A stretch of DNA of 10,780 bases from Nioella sp964229645 (GCF_964229645.1 NZ_CAXREX010000212.1:1-10780); one strand, 5' to 3'. Shown: positions 1 to 7,548, numbered from the stretch's first letter. Translations and numbers: made by a program. Notes: generated by a model not told the origin, from the sequence alone.

Positions 1-83
<83 letters not shown>

Positions 84-106
84 GTCGGCGCCGAAGGCGT
101 CGATCC

Positions 107-1270
107 TCAGTAGGCGCGCCCGCGCGCCGAAACGGGCCAGACCACCTCGACCACGCCGTTCCTGACGCCCACGTACCAGTCATGGACATTCGCCGTCGGG
201 TCGCAATGGCCGGGCACCAGCCGCAGCTTGTCGCCAACCTTCAGCACGCCTTGCGGATCGGCGATGACACCATGCTCATCCGAACACTTGACGTATTCCA
301 CGTCGTCGCGCCCGAAGATGACGGGCAGGCCGGAATCCACCGACTGCGCCTTCAGCCCCGCGTCGCAGATGGCCATGTCCGCCTTCGCATGGCTCATCAC
401 CTGGGTCAGGAGGAACATGGCGTTCTCCCACTCGCCCTGGTCGATCCGGTTGCCGTCCTTGTCAAGGATGCGGCCGTAATCGGCGTCCATGAAGGCGTAG
501 GAGCCGCATTGCAGCTCGTTGTAGACGCCCGAGGCTGACTCGAAATAGTAGCTGCCGGTACCGCCGCCCGAGACCAGTTCGCAGGCGATCCCCTCGGCCT
601 TCAGCGCCGCGACCGCCTCGGCCACCATGGCGATGGCGGCGTCGAGCTTGGCCTTGCGGTCCTCGTAACGGTCCATGTGCTGCATCGCGCCCTGGTAGGC
701 CTGGATGCCGGTGAAGCGCAGACCCTCGGCCGCCTCGATCGCCTGGGCCAGCGCCACCACCTTGCCCGCGCCGATCACGCCGCAGCGCCCTGCGCCGACG
801 TCCATCTCGACCAGGCACTCGATCCGGGTGCCGTGCCGGACCGCCGCCGCCGACAGCTCGCCCACGTTCTCCGGGTCGTCGATACAGACGATGATGCGCG
901 CGCCGAGCTTGGGCAGCCGCGCCAGCCGATCGATCTTGGCCGCATCGCGCACCTGGTTCGAGACCAGCACATCCTTGATGCCGCCGCGCGCGAAGACCTC
1001 GGCCTCGCTCACCTTCTGGCAGCAGACACCGACCGCGCCGCCAAGCCGTTCCTGCAGCTTGGCCACATCGACCGACTTGTGCATCTTGCCATGCACCCGG
1101 TGGCGCATGCCGTGGGCCTTGGCATAGTCGCCCATCTTCTTGATGTTGCGCTCCAGCGCGTCGAGATCGAGCACCAGCGCCGGGGTCTGGATATCGGCCT
1201 CGTCCATGCCGGGCTTGGCGGGAATGTCGAAGCCGACCTCGTAGGCATCGAGCGTGGTCAGGTCTTTCAT
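107..1270 (-). CDS. bhcC: beta-hydroxyaspartate aldolase (BhcC), DSD1/D-threonine aldolase family
   Basis: The 387-residue protein is a PLP- and metal-dependent aldolase of fold type III (alanine-racemase-like barrel). In the beta-hydroxyaspartate cycle it joins glycine and glyoxylate into beta-hydroxyaspartate in the cytoplasm. Visible signatures are the N-terminal substrate/PLP segment HRVHGKMHKS (about 57-66), whose K62 is the likely Schiff-base lysine; the SGGGTGS phosphate-binding loop (about 234-240); and PGHCDPTANVHD near the C-terminus, where H355 and D357 fit the metal ligands of D-threonine aldolases. The ATG at 1270 has AAGGAG seven bases upstream. It lies 21 bp after bhcB, in the same direction. 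The generic family would read as D-threonine or 3-hydroxyaspartate aldolase; the assignment to BhcC rests on the bhcA-bhcB-bhcR neighbours. The TGA stop is intact, only 25 bp from the C run. Confidence 0.9.
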   Translation of the reverse strand: MKDLTTLDAYEVGFDIPAKPGMDEADIQTPALVLDLDALERNIKKMGDYAKAHGMRHRVHGKMHKSVDVAKLQERLGGAVGVCCQKVSEAEVFARGGIKDVLVSNQVRDAAKIDRLARLPKLGARIIVCIDDPENVGELSAAAVRHGTRIECLVEMDVGAGRCGVIGAGKVVALAQAIEAAEGLRFTGIQAYQGAMQHMDRYEDRKAKLDAAIAMVAEAVAALKAEGIACELVSGGGTGSYYFESASGVYNELQCGSYAFMDADYGRILDKDGNRIDQGEWENAMFLLTQVMSHAKADMAICDAGLKAQSVDSGLPVIFGRDDVEYVKCSDEHGVIADPQGVLKVGDKLRLVPGHCDPTANVHDWYVGVRNGVVEVVWPVSARGRAY

Positions 1271-1291
1271 GTCAGGTCTCCTTCTCGGCCC

Positions 1292-2266
1292 TCAGGTCCA
1301 GGGCAGCTTGTCCAGGTCGACGTTGCCGCCGGTCAGGATAACGCCCACGCGCTTGCCGGCGAAAGCGTTACGGTTCTTCAGGATCGTGGCAAGGGGCACG
1401 GCGCTCGATGGTTCGGCCACCACGCGCAGATGTTTCCAGATGAGCTTCATCGCGTTCACGATCTCGTCCTCGCTGGCGGTGTAGATCTCGCTCACGTGGT
1501 TGCGCACGAAATGCCAGGTCAGGTCCTTCAGCGGCACCTTCAGCCCGTCGGCCACGGTTTCGGGCGCGTCATCGGCAATCAGGCGGCCCGCCCGGAAGCT
1601 GCGGCAGGCATCGTCGGCCTGTTCCGGTTCGGCGGCGATCACCTTGCAGGTGGGGGCCAGCGTGGCCAGCGTCAGGCAGGCGCCCGAGATCATGCCACCG
1701 CCGCCGATCGGGGCCACCACCGCATCGAGCCCGCCGGTCTGCTCCACCAGTTCCTTCGAGCAGGTCCCTTGCCCCGCGATCACCCGCGGGTCGTTGTAAG
1801 GGTGCACGAAATCGCCCCCCGTTGCAGCCTGCACCTCGGCAAATGTCGCCTCGCGGCTGGTCGTCGACGGTTCACATTCGGTGATCACACCGCCATAGCG
1901 GCGCACGGTATCCTTCTTGGCCTGCGGCGCGGTGCGCGGCATGACCACGTGGCAGGGAATGCCCCTCAGCATCGCGGCGTAGCTCAGACAGCTGGCGTGG
2001 TTGCCCGAACTATGTGTCGCAACCCCTTTAGAAGCCTGCGCCTCGCTCAGCCCGAACACCGCGTTCGCCGCGCCGCGCAGCTTGAAGGCGCCGGGTTCCT
2101 GGAACATCTCGCACTTGAAGAAGAGATCCGCGCCCGTCAGCCGGTTGAGGTAGTCCGACACGCGCACAGGCGTTCGCCGGATATGCGGGGCAATCCGATC
2201 CGCCGCCGCCAGCATGTCGGCATAGCTCGGGATGGTGAGTGCGGGGGCAGGGGGGTGAATGGTCAT
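1292..2266 (-). CDS. bhcB: beta-hydroxyaspartate dehydratase (BhcB), threonine/serine dehydratase-like
   Basis: This PLP fold-type II enzyme removes water from beta-hydroxyaspartate to give iminosuccinate, the third step of the cycle after aminotransferase and aldolase. Visible motifs are EPGAFKLRGAANAV with the PLP lysine K62, the SSGNHA loop that holds the substrate carboxylate (86-91), the glycine-rich phosphate cup PIGGGGMISG (about 187-196), and the C-terminal LTGGNVD (about 311-317). I chose the ATG at 2266 (324 residues) because GAGG sits six bases upstream. An in-frame ATG at 2278 would add MRTE and overlaps the bhcA stop as ATGA, so coupling to bhcA is likely whichever start is used. 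On family alone it would be called threonine dehydratase or hydroxyaspartate ammonia-lyase; the bhc context favours the dehydratase role. Confidence 0.88.
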   Translation of the reverse strand: MTIHPPAPALTIPSYADMLAAADRIAPHIRRTPVRVSDYLNRLTGADLFFKCEMFQEPGAFKLRGAANAVFGLSEAQASKGVATHSSGNHASCLSYAAMLRGIPCHVVMPRTAPQAKKDTVRRYGGVITECEPSTTSREATFAEVQAATGGDFVHPYNDPRVIAGQGTCSKELVEQTGGLDAVVAPIGGGGMISGACLTLATLAPTCKVIAAEPEQADDACRSFRAGRLIADDAPETVADGLKVPLKDLTWHFVRNHVSEIYTASEDEIVNAMKLIWKHLRVVAEPSSAVPLATILKNRNAFAGKRVGVILTGGNVDLDKLPWT

Positions 2267-2274
2267 CTCGGTCC

Positions 2275-3480
2275 TCATGCAGCTTGGCGGCCGGGGCCGG
2301 GGGCCTCGGCGGAACGGGCGGTGGCGCGGTAATAGCCCTGCGCGGCAGCGGTGCCCGATCCGGGCGTGACGGCAAGGCCCAGGTCGGCCATCACCATTTC
2401 CGCCGTGGCAATGCCCGCCAGCGCCATGACATCCGTCATCAGGCCCAGGTGACCGATGCGGAAGACCTTGCCCGCGACCTGCCCAAGCCCGGTCCCGAAG
2501 GCGGTGGCGTATTTCTCTGCCGCGAGGGCCACGATGCGGTTTGCATCGACCCCCTCCGGCATGCGGATCGCGGTCACCGTGTCCGAGGCGATTTCCGGGG
2601 TCTCGGCGCAGGTCTGAAGGCCCCAGGCCGCCACCGCCCGGCGCACGCCCTCGGCAATGCGGAAATGGCGGGCGAAGACCGCCTCCAGCCCCTCGGCCTC
2701 CAGAAGCGTGATGGACCGGTGCAGGCCCCGGATGAGCCCCACGGGGGGCGTGTATGGAAAGCCGCCGGTCCGGTTCGCCGCCAGCATGTCGCGGAAGTCA
2801 AAGAAGCCGCGCGGGCAGCGGGCGTCCTCCATCGCTGCCAGCGCCTTTTGGCTGATCCCCACGATGGCAAGGCCCGCAGGCAGCATGAAGCCCTTCTGCG
2901 ACCCGGTGATTGCCAGGTCGACGCCCCAGTCCTCCATGCGGAAATCCATCGAGGCGATGGAACTGACCCCGTCGACCATCAACAGCGCCGGGTGCCCGCA
3001 GGCATCGAGTGCACGACGCATGGCGGCAACATCGGAGCGGACCCCGGTCGCGGTCTCGTTATGGGTGACCAGAACCGCCTTGATCGCCTGCCCGGCATCT
3101 TCCGACAGGATGCGCATAAAATCCTCGACCGGCGCGCCTGCGCCCCAACGGCCCTCCACCGCCTGCACGTCGAGCCCGTGCCGCTGGCACAGGTCGATCC
3201 AGCGATGAGAGAACATGCCGTGGCGCGCCGCGAGCACCCGGTCGCCGGGAGAAAGCGTGTTGGTGATCGCGGCTTCCCACGCGCCGGTGCCGGTCGCGGG
3301 GAAGATCAACGCCTCGCCGGTCGAGGTTTTCAGCACCCGCTTCACCCCGTCGAGGACAGGCAGGAACATGTCCACGAAATCGGCCGAGCGATGGTCGATC
3401 GAGGGGTAATCGACCGCACGGCGCAGCACGTCCGGGATATTGGTCGGGCCGGGGATGAAAACGGGATTCTGATGGTGCAT
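2275..3480 (-). CDS. bhcA: aspartate-glyoxylate aminotransferase (BhcA), class V
   Basis: The protein is a class V PLP aminotransferase of the serine-glyoxylate aminotransferase type. In this pathway it moves the amino group of aspartate to glyoxylate, releasing oxaloacetate and the glycine used by BhcC. Visible landmarks are the N-terminal FIPGPTNIP (8-16), the PATGTGAWEA PLP-phosphate loop (61-70), VDGVSS with D170 facing the pyridine nitrogen, and GSQKGFMLPAG with the Schiff-base lysine K196. The ATG at 3480 (401 residues) is preferred because GGAGG lies five bases upstream. The longer version, from a GTG at 3492, would place that ribosome site inside the coding region. It is the first gene of the minus-strand unit; its stop overlaps or nearly abuts the bhcB start. 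It diverges from bhcR. Annotation pipelines would probably label it alanine- or serine-glyoxylate aminotransferase. Confidence 0.9.
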   Translation of the reverse strand: MHHQNPVFIPGPTNIPDVLRRAVDYPSIDHRSADFVDMFLPVLDGVKRVLKTSTGEALIFPATGTGAWEAAITNTLSPGDRVLAARHGMFSHRWIDLCQRHGLDVQAVEGRWGAGAPVEDFMRILSEDAGQAIKAVLVTHNETATGVRSDVAAMRRALDACGHPALLMVDGVSSIASMDFRMEDWGVDLAITGSQKGFMLPAGLAIVGISQKALAAMEDARCPRGFFDFRDMLAANRTGGFPYTPPVGLIRGLHRSITLLEAEGLEAVFARHFRIAEGVRRAVAAWGLQTCAETPEIASDTVTAIRMPEGVDANRIVALAAEKYATAFGTGLGQVAGKVFRIGHLGLMTDVMALAGIATAEMVMADLGLAVTPGSGTAAAQGYYRATARSAEAPGPGRQAA

Positions 3481-3550
3481 GGCAACCTCCACTTGCTTGG
3501 GTCAGGCTAGCGGGGCGGGGCGCGGAGCAAAATTTTTTTAAAAAAGTTTT

Positions 3551-3565
3551 TCAAAATCAGTTTGA
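3551..3565. promoter_or_regulatory. Inverted repeat upstream of bhcA, candidate regulator site
   Basis: TCAAA-N5-TTTGA is a perfect short inverted repeat in the AT-rich island between bhcA and bhcR, about 70 bp upstream of the bhcA ATG. I see no strong sigma-70 promoter facing bhcA. The nearest candidate elements (TTTAAA at 3537-3542, TTGTCA at 3573-3578, both read on the minus strand) are poorly spaced. An activator bound here would suit such a weak promoter. That BhcR is the protein involved is inference from its divergent position; IclR-family proteins commonly bind short palindromes in such intergenic regions. Confidence 0.35.
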
Positions 3566-3571
3566 CTGGAT

Positions 3572-3599
3572 TTGACAAATCAATGCAGTGGGTTAGAGT
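3572..3599 (+). promoter_or_regulatory. Predicted sigma-70 promoter of bhcR
   Basis: A perfect -35 hexamer TTGACA (3572-3577) is followed after 16 bp by TAGAGT (3594-3599), a four-of-six match to the -10 consensus. The predicted start site falls near 3606, giving a 5' leader of about 34 bases before the bhcR ATG. The -35 box is embedded in a second small inverted repeat, TTGA-N4-TCAA (3572-3583), so a protein bound there would block polymerase. The start site has not been mapped. Confidence 0.5.
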
Positions 3600-3600
3600 T

Positions 3601-3615
3601 TTTCACGCAGTGAAA
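3601..3615. promoter_or_regulatory. Palindromic operator candidate over the bhcR start site
   Basis: TTTCAC-GCA-GTGAAA is a perfect inverted repeat with 6-bp arms and a 3-bp spacer. It sits directly downstream of the predicted bhcR -10 box and covers the predicted transcription start, a classic position for repression. Autorepression by BhcR, as is common in the IclR family, is the simplest reading but is inferred. Confidence 0.5.
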
Positions 3616-3639
3616 TCATTTTTTAGAAAGTAAGGGCGC

Positions 3640-4500
3640 ATGGCGAATCCCGATCAGACTCCGACAGAATCCCGGCGTGCGCGGGGCCGTCCGCGCGACT
3701 GGCACGACAAGACCGAACAGAATACGATCAAGTCGCTCGATCGCGCGATGGAGGTGTTCGAGCACCTCTCGCGCACCGACGGGCAGTCGCTCTCGGCCAT
3801 TGCCGAGGCGCTGTCGCAATCGCCCGCCACGGTCTACCGGGTTCTGGTCACGCTCAGCCTGCGGGGGTTGGTGGAATTCGACAGCGCCGCGCAGGTCTGG
3901 AACATCGGGGCCCAGGCCTTCCTGATCGGGTCGGCCTACCTGCGGCGCACGAACCTCGTGGACCGCGCGCGGCCCGTTCTGCGGCGGCTGATGGAAGAGA
4001 CGGGCGAGACCGCCAATCTCGGGATCCGGAAGGGCGGCGAGGTCATATTCGTCGGGCAGGTCGAAACCCATGCCAATATCCGCGCATTCTTCCCGCCCGG
4101 CTCTACCTCGCCGCTCCATGCCTCGGGGATCGGCAAGGCGCTCCTGGCCGAGATGGAGGAGGGCGCGTTGCAGGGCTTTCTTGACGCGGCCCCGCTGGAC
4201 CCGTTCACCGAGCGCACCCTGACCACGCGCGAAGGGCTGTTGCGGGACCTCGCGCGCACGCGCCTGCGGGGCTTCGCCATTGATGACGAAGAACGAAACC
4301 TGGGCATGCGCTGCATCGCGGCCCCGGTCTTCAATGCCTATGGCGAGGCGGTCGGTGGGCTGTCCATTTCGGGGCCGACCAGCCGCGTGAGCGAAGCCGC
4401 GACCGAGCGTCTTGGCGATGCCGTGACACGGGCCGCCGATGCGGTTTCGCGCGCCATGGGGTATGATCCGGCGCGCCCGCTGGCCCCGCGCATGGGCTAG
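3640..4500 (+). CDS. bhcR: IclR-family transcriptional regulator (BhcR)
   Basis: This 286-residue IclR-type regulator has an N-terminal winged helix-turn-helix (about 29-90; recognition region LSAIAEALSQSPATVYRVLV) and a C-terminal GAF-like effector domain (about 105-280) ending with the family's conserved GLSISGP stretch. The first 25 residues are a basic, Arg-rich extension. The ATG at 3640 follows AAGGG. It diverges from bhcABC across a 159-bp region. In Paracoccus denitrificans the equivalent regulator binds the bhc promoter and responds to glyoxylate (established knowledge), so the same role is expected here. Its TAG stop shares the palindrome CTAG with the stop of the convergent LacI-type gene. 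On sequence alone only the IclR family is certain; the BhcR name rests on position. Confidence 0.88.
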   Translation: MANPDQTPTESRRARGRPRDWHDKTEQNTIKSLDRAMEVFEHLSRTDGQSLSAIAEALSQSPATVYRVLVTLSLRGLVEFDSAAQVWNIGAQAFLIGSAYLRRTNLVDRARPVLRRLMEETGETANLGIRKGGEVIFVGQVETHANIRAFFPPGSTSPLHASGIGKALLAEMEEGALQGFLDAAPLDPFTERTLTTREGLLRDLARTRLRGFAIDDEERNLGMRCIAAPVFNAYGEAVGGLSISGPTSRVSEAATERLGDAVTRAADAVSRAMGYDPARPLAPRMG

Positions 4501-5519
4501 TCAGAGAAGTGCGACAGGCGCGGCACCACCGGGCATTCCATGCGGTCCTGCACCGGCTCTGCCCCCGATGACAGAAGCCGCGCCGCACACCATTGACCCA
4601 TCTCGCGATGCGGCAGCAGCACGGTGGACAGCGCCGGGGACAGGTGCTGCGCGATTTCCTGGTCGTCATAGCCCATGACGGCAACCGTGCGCCCGATCTT
4701 CTCGCCCAGTTCCTTCAGCGCCTCGTAACAACCCACGGCCATCAGGTCGTTGGCGCAGAAAATGGCATCGGGTCGTGTCGGCCCCTGCATCAGCTTCAGC
4801 GTCGCCTCGCGGCCGCCCGAGGGCAGGAAGTTGCCCTCGACGATCAGCGAAGGATCGACGGGCAGGCCGGACTGGCGCAGCGCGCGTTCATAGCCCTCCA
4901 TCCGCTGATCAGAGGCCTCCATCCACGGTTCGCCCGAGATGAAAGCAATCTTGCGGTGCCCGGCCTCCAGCAGGAAGCGGGTGGCCATTTCCCCCCCGCG
5001 CCGTTCCGCGGGCACCACCGAGGAATAGCGCGAATCGGGGTCATAGCAGTTGAGCAGCACCGACCGGTGCTTGGCCAGCGCATCGGGCGGCGTCACCTTG
5101 CGCGTCAGGATCGAGCCATAGATCACGCCCTCGACCCGGTCGGCGGCCCACTTGCGCAGGATCGCCGCCTCGTAGCCCTTGTCGCCGCCGGTCATCACCA
5201 CCTCGACCAGGACATCCTGTTTCCACGCCTCTTCCTGCACGCCTTCGATCGAGATCGAGGCGAAGGGGCTGGTGGCCACCTCGTCGAACATCAGCCCGAT
5301 CACGCGTTGCCCGGTTGTGGCGGGCGGGCGCCCGGCCGAGCGGGGGCGATAGCCAAGCTCGGCCACCGCATCGAGCACGCGCGCGCGCGTTTCGGCGCTG
5401 ATACGCATGTCTTCCATGCCGTTCAGCACGAAGGACACGGTGGATTGCGACACGCCCGCGCGCAGCGCCACATCCTTCATCGTCACGCGGGCCGGGGGGG
5501 AATCCTTGTCATCTGTCAT
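4497..5519 (-). CDS. LacI/GalR-family transcriptional repressor of the sugar-uptake operon
   Basis: The 340-residue protein has the full LacI layout: an N-terminal helix-turn-helix (TMKDVALRAGVSQSTVSFVLNG, in two parts: TMKDVALRAG then VSQSTVSFVLNG, about 13-34), the hinge helix near residues 40-60 (ETRARVLDAVAELGYRPR), and a periplasmic-binding-protein-like effector domain (about 68-335) with FCANDLMAVG and MGYDD, typical of the family. It diverges from the permease-binding protein-hydrolase operon across 98 bp holding a perfect palindrome, so it most likely represses that operon and perhaps itself until the imported sugar or a product binds. The ATG at 5519 was used because it directly precedes a normal LacI N-terminus. 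Its TAG stop overlaps that of bhcR by 4 bp on the opposite strand. The effector cannot be read from the sequence. Confidence 0.9.
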   Translation of the reverse strand: MTDDKDSPPARVTMKDVALRAGVSQSTVSFVLNGMEDMRISAETRARVLDAVAELGYRPRSAGRPPATTGQRVIGLMFDEVATSPFASISIEGVQEEAWKQDVLVEVVMTGGDKGYEAAILRKWAADRVEGVIYGSILTRKVTPPDALAKHRSVLLNCYDPDSRYSSVVPAERRGGEMATRFLLEAGHRKIAFISGEPWMEASDQRMEGYERALRQSGLPVDPSLIVEGNFLPSGGREATLKLMQGPTRPDAIFCANDLMAVGCYEALKELGEKIGRTVAVMGYDDQEIAQHLSPALSTVLLPHREMGQWCAARLLSSGAEPVQDRMECPVVPRLSHFSD

Positions 5520-5543
5520 GGCCTCACCATAGCGGGTTGCGTT

Positions 5544-5574
5544 TTGCTAATAAATATTGCTAATAATTTTAGCA
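5544..5574. promoter_or_regulatory. LacI-type operator with an extra half-site, divergent promoter region
   Basis: TGCTAA-N5-TTAGCA (5558-5574) is a perfect 17-bp palindrome. The same left arm, inside the 10-mer TTGCTAATAA, also occurs 13 bp earlier (5544-5553, repeated at 5557-5566), giving three half-sites in 31 bp. It lies 38 bp from the LacI-type start codon and 43 bp from the permease start, in an AT-rich island that must hold both promoters. The -10-like AATAAT (5562-5567) lies inside the palindrome, but I found no convincing -35 partner. The centre is AT rather than the CG found in many LacI-family operators, so ownership by this repressor is inferred from position. Confidence 0.6.
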
Positions 5575-5617
5575 CGGGGAGAATCGCGGTTTTCCCGACG
5601 CTTGGGAGGGCGTTGCC

Positions 5618-6712
5618 GTGACGAGTGACCAGAGACACCGCAAGCATCTGAGCCAGGCGCAGGCCGCCTGGATCTTGCTTGCGCCGTTCCTGGTCGTGTA
5701 CGGCGCGTTTCTGGTCTATCCGTTCTTTCGGGGGATCTGGATCAGTCTGCACGACTGGAACCTCCTGGCCGTGGCGTTCAATCCAGACGCGCGCGAGTTC
5801 GTGGGGCTCCACAATTACGAGCGCATCCTGTGGGGGCGGAACATCGAATGGGCCGCCTTCTCCTGCCCGACATTGCAAGTGCTAGGTGTAGTTGGTGTCG
5901 GGCTCAGCGTCTTCCTTCGCCGGACGGAGCGGGTCAGCCGTGCGACCGCTATTGCCCTCGGGCTGGCGGCGTTGCTGCTCTTTGTCCTACCCGGTTTCCA
6001 TCCCGGCGAAGGAGGGCGCTGGTATGATCGCAGGTTCTGGCCCACGGTCGGCAATACCATCCTCTTCGTGGGCTGGACCGTTCCCGGCGTGACGCTGAGC
6101 GCGCTGGTGCTTGCGGCCGCGCTGAACCGTGAAACGCGCGCCATGTCGGTTCTGCGCACGCTCTTTTTCCTCAGCCAGGTCCTGTCGGTAACGGTGGTCA
6201 CGCTGATCTGGCAGATCATGTTTTCACAGCGCCAAGGGCTGATCGCAAACGTCACCGAGCTTTTCGGCGGCTCGCCCATCGTCTGGCTGACCGACGAAAG
6301 CTTTGCCATGGCGGCCATCGTCATCACCACGGTCTGGTGGTCGGTCGGGATCGCGATGATCCTGTTTCTGGCCGGGCTTCAGGACATCAGCCGCGACCTC
6401 TACGAGGCCGGGGCGCTGGACAATGCCACCGGCTTTCGCGCCTTCTGGTATATCACCCTGCCCAACCTCAAGCGCACGATCACGCTGGTCATCGTGTTGC
6501 AGATCATCCTGCATTTCCAGGTATTCGGGCAGTCGCACCTGATGACCAACGGGGGCCCCAACGACACAACTCAGGTGCTGGTGCGTTACGTCTACCAGAC
6601 GGCCTTCCGAGACAGCGAGCTTGGGCGTGCTTCGGCGATGGCGGTCTTTCTCTTCGTGATCATGGGGTCCTTCTCGGTCCTGCAGTTCCTGGTCGGGCGG
6701 GAGGAGGACTGA
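5618..6712 (+). CDS. Carbohydrate ABC transporter permease, MalF type
   Basis: The 364-residue inner-membrane protein is one of two channel subunits of an ABC sugar importer. The conserved cytoplasmic loop for ATPase contact is visible as YEAGALDNATG...ITLPNLKRT (about 262-287), followed by the family-typical MTNGGPNDTTQVLVRYVY (309-326). I count about eight hydrophobic segments (about 17-38, 86-100, 108-127, 145-169, 178-203, 228-254, 286-304, 338-359), where many sugar permeases of this class have six. The extra pair lies within residues 80-130, where the codons CTA, GTA, GTT and GGT cluster unlike the rest of the gene. The start is GTG at 5618, with GGGAGGG seven bases upstream. Its stop overlaps the next permease's ATG (TGATG), so the two are translationally coupled. 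The substrate is unknown. Confidence 0.9.
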   Translation: MTSDQRHRKHLSQAQAAWILLAPFLVVYGAFLVYPFFRGIWISLHDWNLLAVAFNPDAREFVGLHNYERILWGRNIEWAAFSCPTLQVLGVVGVGLSVFLRRTERVSRATAIALGLAALLLFVLPGFHPGEGGRWYDRRFWPTVGNTILFVGWTVPGVTLSALVLAAALNRETRAMSVLRTLFFLSQVLSVTVVTLIWQIMFSQRQGLIANVTELFGGSPIVWLTDESFAMAAIVITTVWWSVGIAMILFLAGLQDISRDLYEAGALDNATGFRAFWYITLPNLKRTITLVIVLQIILHFQVFGQSHLMTNGGPNDTTQVLVRYVYQTAFRDSELGRASAMAVFLFVIMGSFSVLQFLVGREED

Positions 6713-7548
6713 TGCTGAACCGTGGCTATTACTGGCTGGTGACGGCACTGGCGATCCCGGCTTTCCTGTGGCTCGTGCCGACGATCTGGATGGTGTCGCT
6801 GTCCTTTCAGCCCAATGACGTGCTGGCGCGCACCACATCGTCCACGGCTCTGGGGTTGGTGCCGGTGCCCTTCACGACCGACAACTATGCCGCGCTGTTC
6901 AGCTTCGGGCAGACGCCGTGGTGGTTCCTCAACTCGGTGATCGTGGCCGTGGGCATGACGCTTGGTGTTCTGGCGGTGTCGACCACGGCGGGCTACGCGC
7001 TGGCGCGGCTGGAATTCCGCTTCAAGACGCCCGTGATGATCCTGTGCCTTGTCGGGCTGATGGTGCCCGAACAGGCGGTATTCATACCGCTCTACACGAT
7101 GTTCGCCGATCTGGGCTGGCACAACAGCTATCACGCGCTGATCCTGCCGCGCATGGCGGTGCCCATCGGCGTGTTCCTGATGATGCAGTTCTTCAAGGCG
7201 ATCCCGAAGGACATCGAAGAGGCCGCGCGGCTCGATGGGGTGGGGTGGTTGCAGATCTTCCGCCACGTGATGCTGCCGCTGGCGCGGCCCGCCATGATGA
7301 CGCTGGCGATCCTCACCTTCCTCTACGCGTGGAACGATTATCTCTGGCCGCTCGTATCGGCACAGCAGCGGGAGTATTTCACCATCACGCTTGGCCTGGC
7401 CAGCATCCAATCCAACTTTGCGCAATCGGAAGGGCTGGGCCGTGTCATGGCCTCGGGCGTCATCGCCTCGCTTCCGGTCGTGATCCTGTTCCTGATCTTC
7501 CAGCGCTACGTGGTGCAAGCCATGACCGTGGGCGGAAGCAAGGGATGA
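6712..7548 (+). CDS. Carbohydrate ABC transporter permease, MalG type
   Basis: This 278-residue protein is the second channel subunit. It shows six hydrophobic segments and the complete EAA loop EEAARLDGVGWLQIF with MLPLARP (about 169-193), the site where the ATPase docks. FLYAWNDYLWPLV (203-215) and the C-terminal FQRYVVQAMTVGGSKG are typical of the MalG/UgpE group. The start at 6712 overlaps the preceding stop, and GGAGGA lies five bases upstream inside the upstream gene. A longer open frame exists upstream in the same phase, but it is only a shadow of the first permease. The next gene, for the binding protein, follows after 41 bp. Confidence 0.92.
   Translation: MLNRGYYWLVTALAIPAFLWLVPTIWMVSLSFQPNDVLARTTSSTALGLVPVPFTTDNYAALFSFGQTPWWFLNSVIVAVGMTLGVLAVSTTAGYALARLEFRFKTPVMILCLVGLMVPEQAVFIPLYTMFADLGWHNSYHALILPRMAVPIGVFLMMQFFKAIPKDIEEAARLDGVGWLQIFRHVMLPLARPAMMTLAILTFLYAWNDYLWPLVSAQQREYFTITLGLASIQSNFAQSEGLGRVMASGVIASLPVVILFLIFQRYVVQAMTVGGSKG

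Noticed and set aside
677..2332. A 551-codon open frame on the plus strand opposite bhcC and bhcB
   Set aside because: It is rich in His, Arg, Gly and Ala as expected from the antisense of high-GC genes, has no recognisable domain, and lies fully over two well-supported genes.
2239..3510. A 423-codon plus-strand frame opposite bhcA
   Set aside because: Low-complexity antisense translation with no family resemblance; bhcA has all its catalytic motifs on the other strand.
6337..6711. N-terminal extension of the second permease in the same frame
   Set aside because: It overlaps the conserved core of the first permease and lacks hydrophobic segments; the real start is the ATG overlapping the stop at 6712.
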